This document shows positions 63,825-64,000 of a stretch of 64,000 nucleotides of DNA, piece after piece; position 1 is the stretch's first letter; each line of letters starts with the position of its first letter. The DNA is from Oceanobacillus halotolerans (GTDB lineage: Bacteria; Bacillota; Bacilli; Bacillales; Amphibacillaceae). A program made the position numbers and the translations under genes. Under the pieces are notes generated by a model. That model did not search any database. It saw only the letters and a list, made by a program, of their open reading frames with translations, and was not told the DNA's origin. The DNA is taken from assembly GCF_010993955.1 (NCBI RefSeq), contig NZ_WIXL01000001.1, positions 336,909 through 400,908 of the forward strand. Reading direction: 5' to 3'.

Positions 63825-64000
63825 GTGTTGTTTTTAAAAAAGACTTTTGCTTTTTCATGTATAAATCTTGGTGAATAGTTGATGTATTATACGCAATAGT
63901 TTAGCTATGAATACCGCTACGGAAATACACTTCGCTTTCACCAGGGGCATAAGTGCGACATCTGTTCAAACTATTCGTTTTCACAGTGTCTTCTTTACCG
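63825..64000. repeat. R1 element, copy 6, cut by the window end
   Basis: Left end GAATAGTTGATGTATTATAC, TACCGCTACGGAAATACACT and core GTGCGACATCTGTTCAAAC at about 63953, the same order as in copies 1 and 5. Confidence 0.78.

Overview
The window is a contiguous piece of a low-GC Bacillaceae chromosome. Several things point there. Sporulation genes spo0F, spoIIR, spoIID, spoIIQ and spoIIID are present. The gene order rpoE-pyrG-spo0F-fbaA-tal-murAB-glpX-rho-rpmE-tdk-prfA-prmC-spoIIR-ywlC-mntP-ywlE-rpiB-ywlG-glyA-upp-atpIBEFHAGDC-ywzB-ywmB-murAA-spoIID-spoIIQ-spoIIID-mbl-flhO-flhP is essentially that of Bacillus subtilis. Acidic tails and linkers (SpoIIQ, OppA, RpoE) and the style of the intergenic repeats suggest a halotolerant Oceanobacillus/Virgibacillus/Ornithinibacillus-like species, but the genus cannot be fixed from the sequence alone. 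The ATP synthase c subunit is of neutralophile type. No rRNA, tRNA, CRISPR array, prophage or complete insertion sequence was seen.

Layout. 1-5.2 kb: branched or odd-chain acyl-CoA mutase genes (partial meaB GTPase, TetR regulator, fused mutase icmF). 5.8-9.6 kb: rpoE, pyrG with a CTP-sensing attenuator, and spo0F. 9.8-14.1 kb: fbaA, tal-type aldolase, murAB, glpX. 14.6-19.6 kb: rho, a zinc-independent L31 gene, tdk, prfA-prmC. 20-22.9 kb: an orphan gluconate-dehydrogenase-subunit-3-like gene, a decayed membrane-protein pseudogene, spoIIR and a GNAT-like gene. 22.95-23.06 kb: a cluster of DnaA boxes. 23.8-31.2 kb: ywlC, mntP, ywlE, a chemoreceptor, rpiB, ywlG, glyA, upp. 32.4-34.6 kb: a secreted subtilisin of Vpr type. 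35-42 kb: the atp operon. 42.6-45.1 kb: ywzB, ywmB, murAA. 46.2-55.1 kb: an inserted muropeptide-recycling block (dppA, serine hydrolase, LD-carboxypeptidase, one opposite-strand small membrane protein, and a five-gene oligopeptide ABC transporter with a CodY-like box). 55.4-63.8 kb: spoIID, spoIIQ, an AimR-like TPR protein, spoIIID, mbl, flhO, flhP and an EpuA-type membrane protein.

The conserved core is interrupted by an unusual amount of repetitive intergenic DNA. I distinguish four families, named here for convenience. R1 is a large composite element with inverted ends (at least six copies). R2 is a short element that lies directly behind transcription terminators. R3 is a hairpin-rich module ending in a motif like GGCGCTGAAGCTAGAC, often nested inside R1. 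R52 is a set of diverged tandem tracts with 51-53-bp units. A separate 21-bp tandem tract lies behind the atp operon. A 16-bp palindrome also recurs inside three unrelated coding regions.

The main points for follow-up are the AimR-like protein that lacks the N-terminal DNA-binding part and any visible peptide gene, the extra-oriC DnaA-box cluster, the pyrG attenuator separated from its gene by an R2 insertion, the R2 and R52 repeat behaviour, and the recurrent palindrome.
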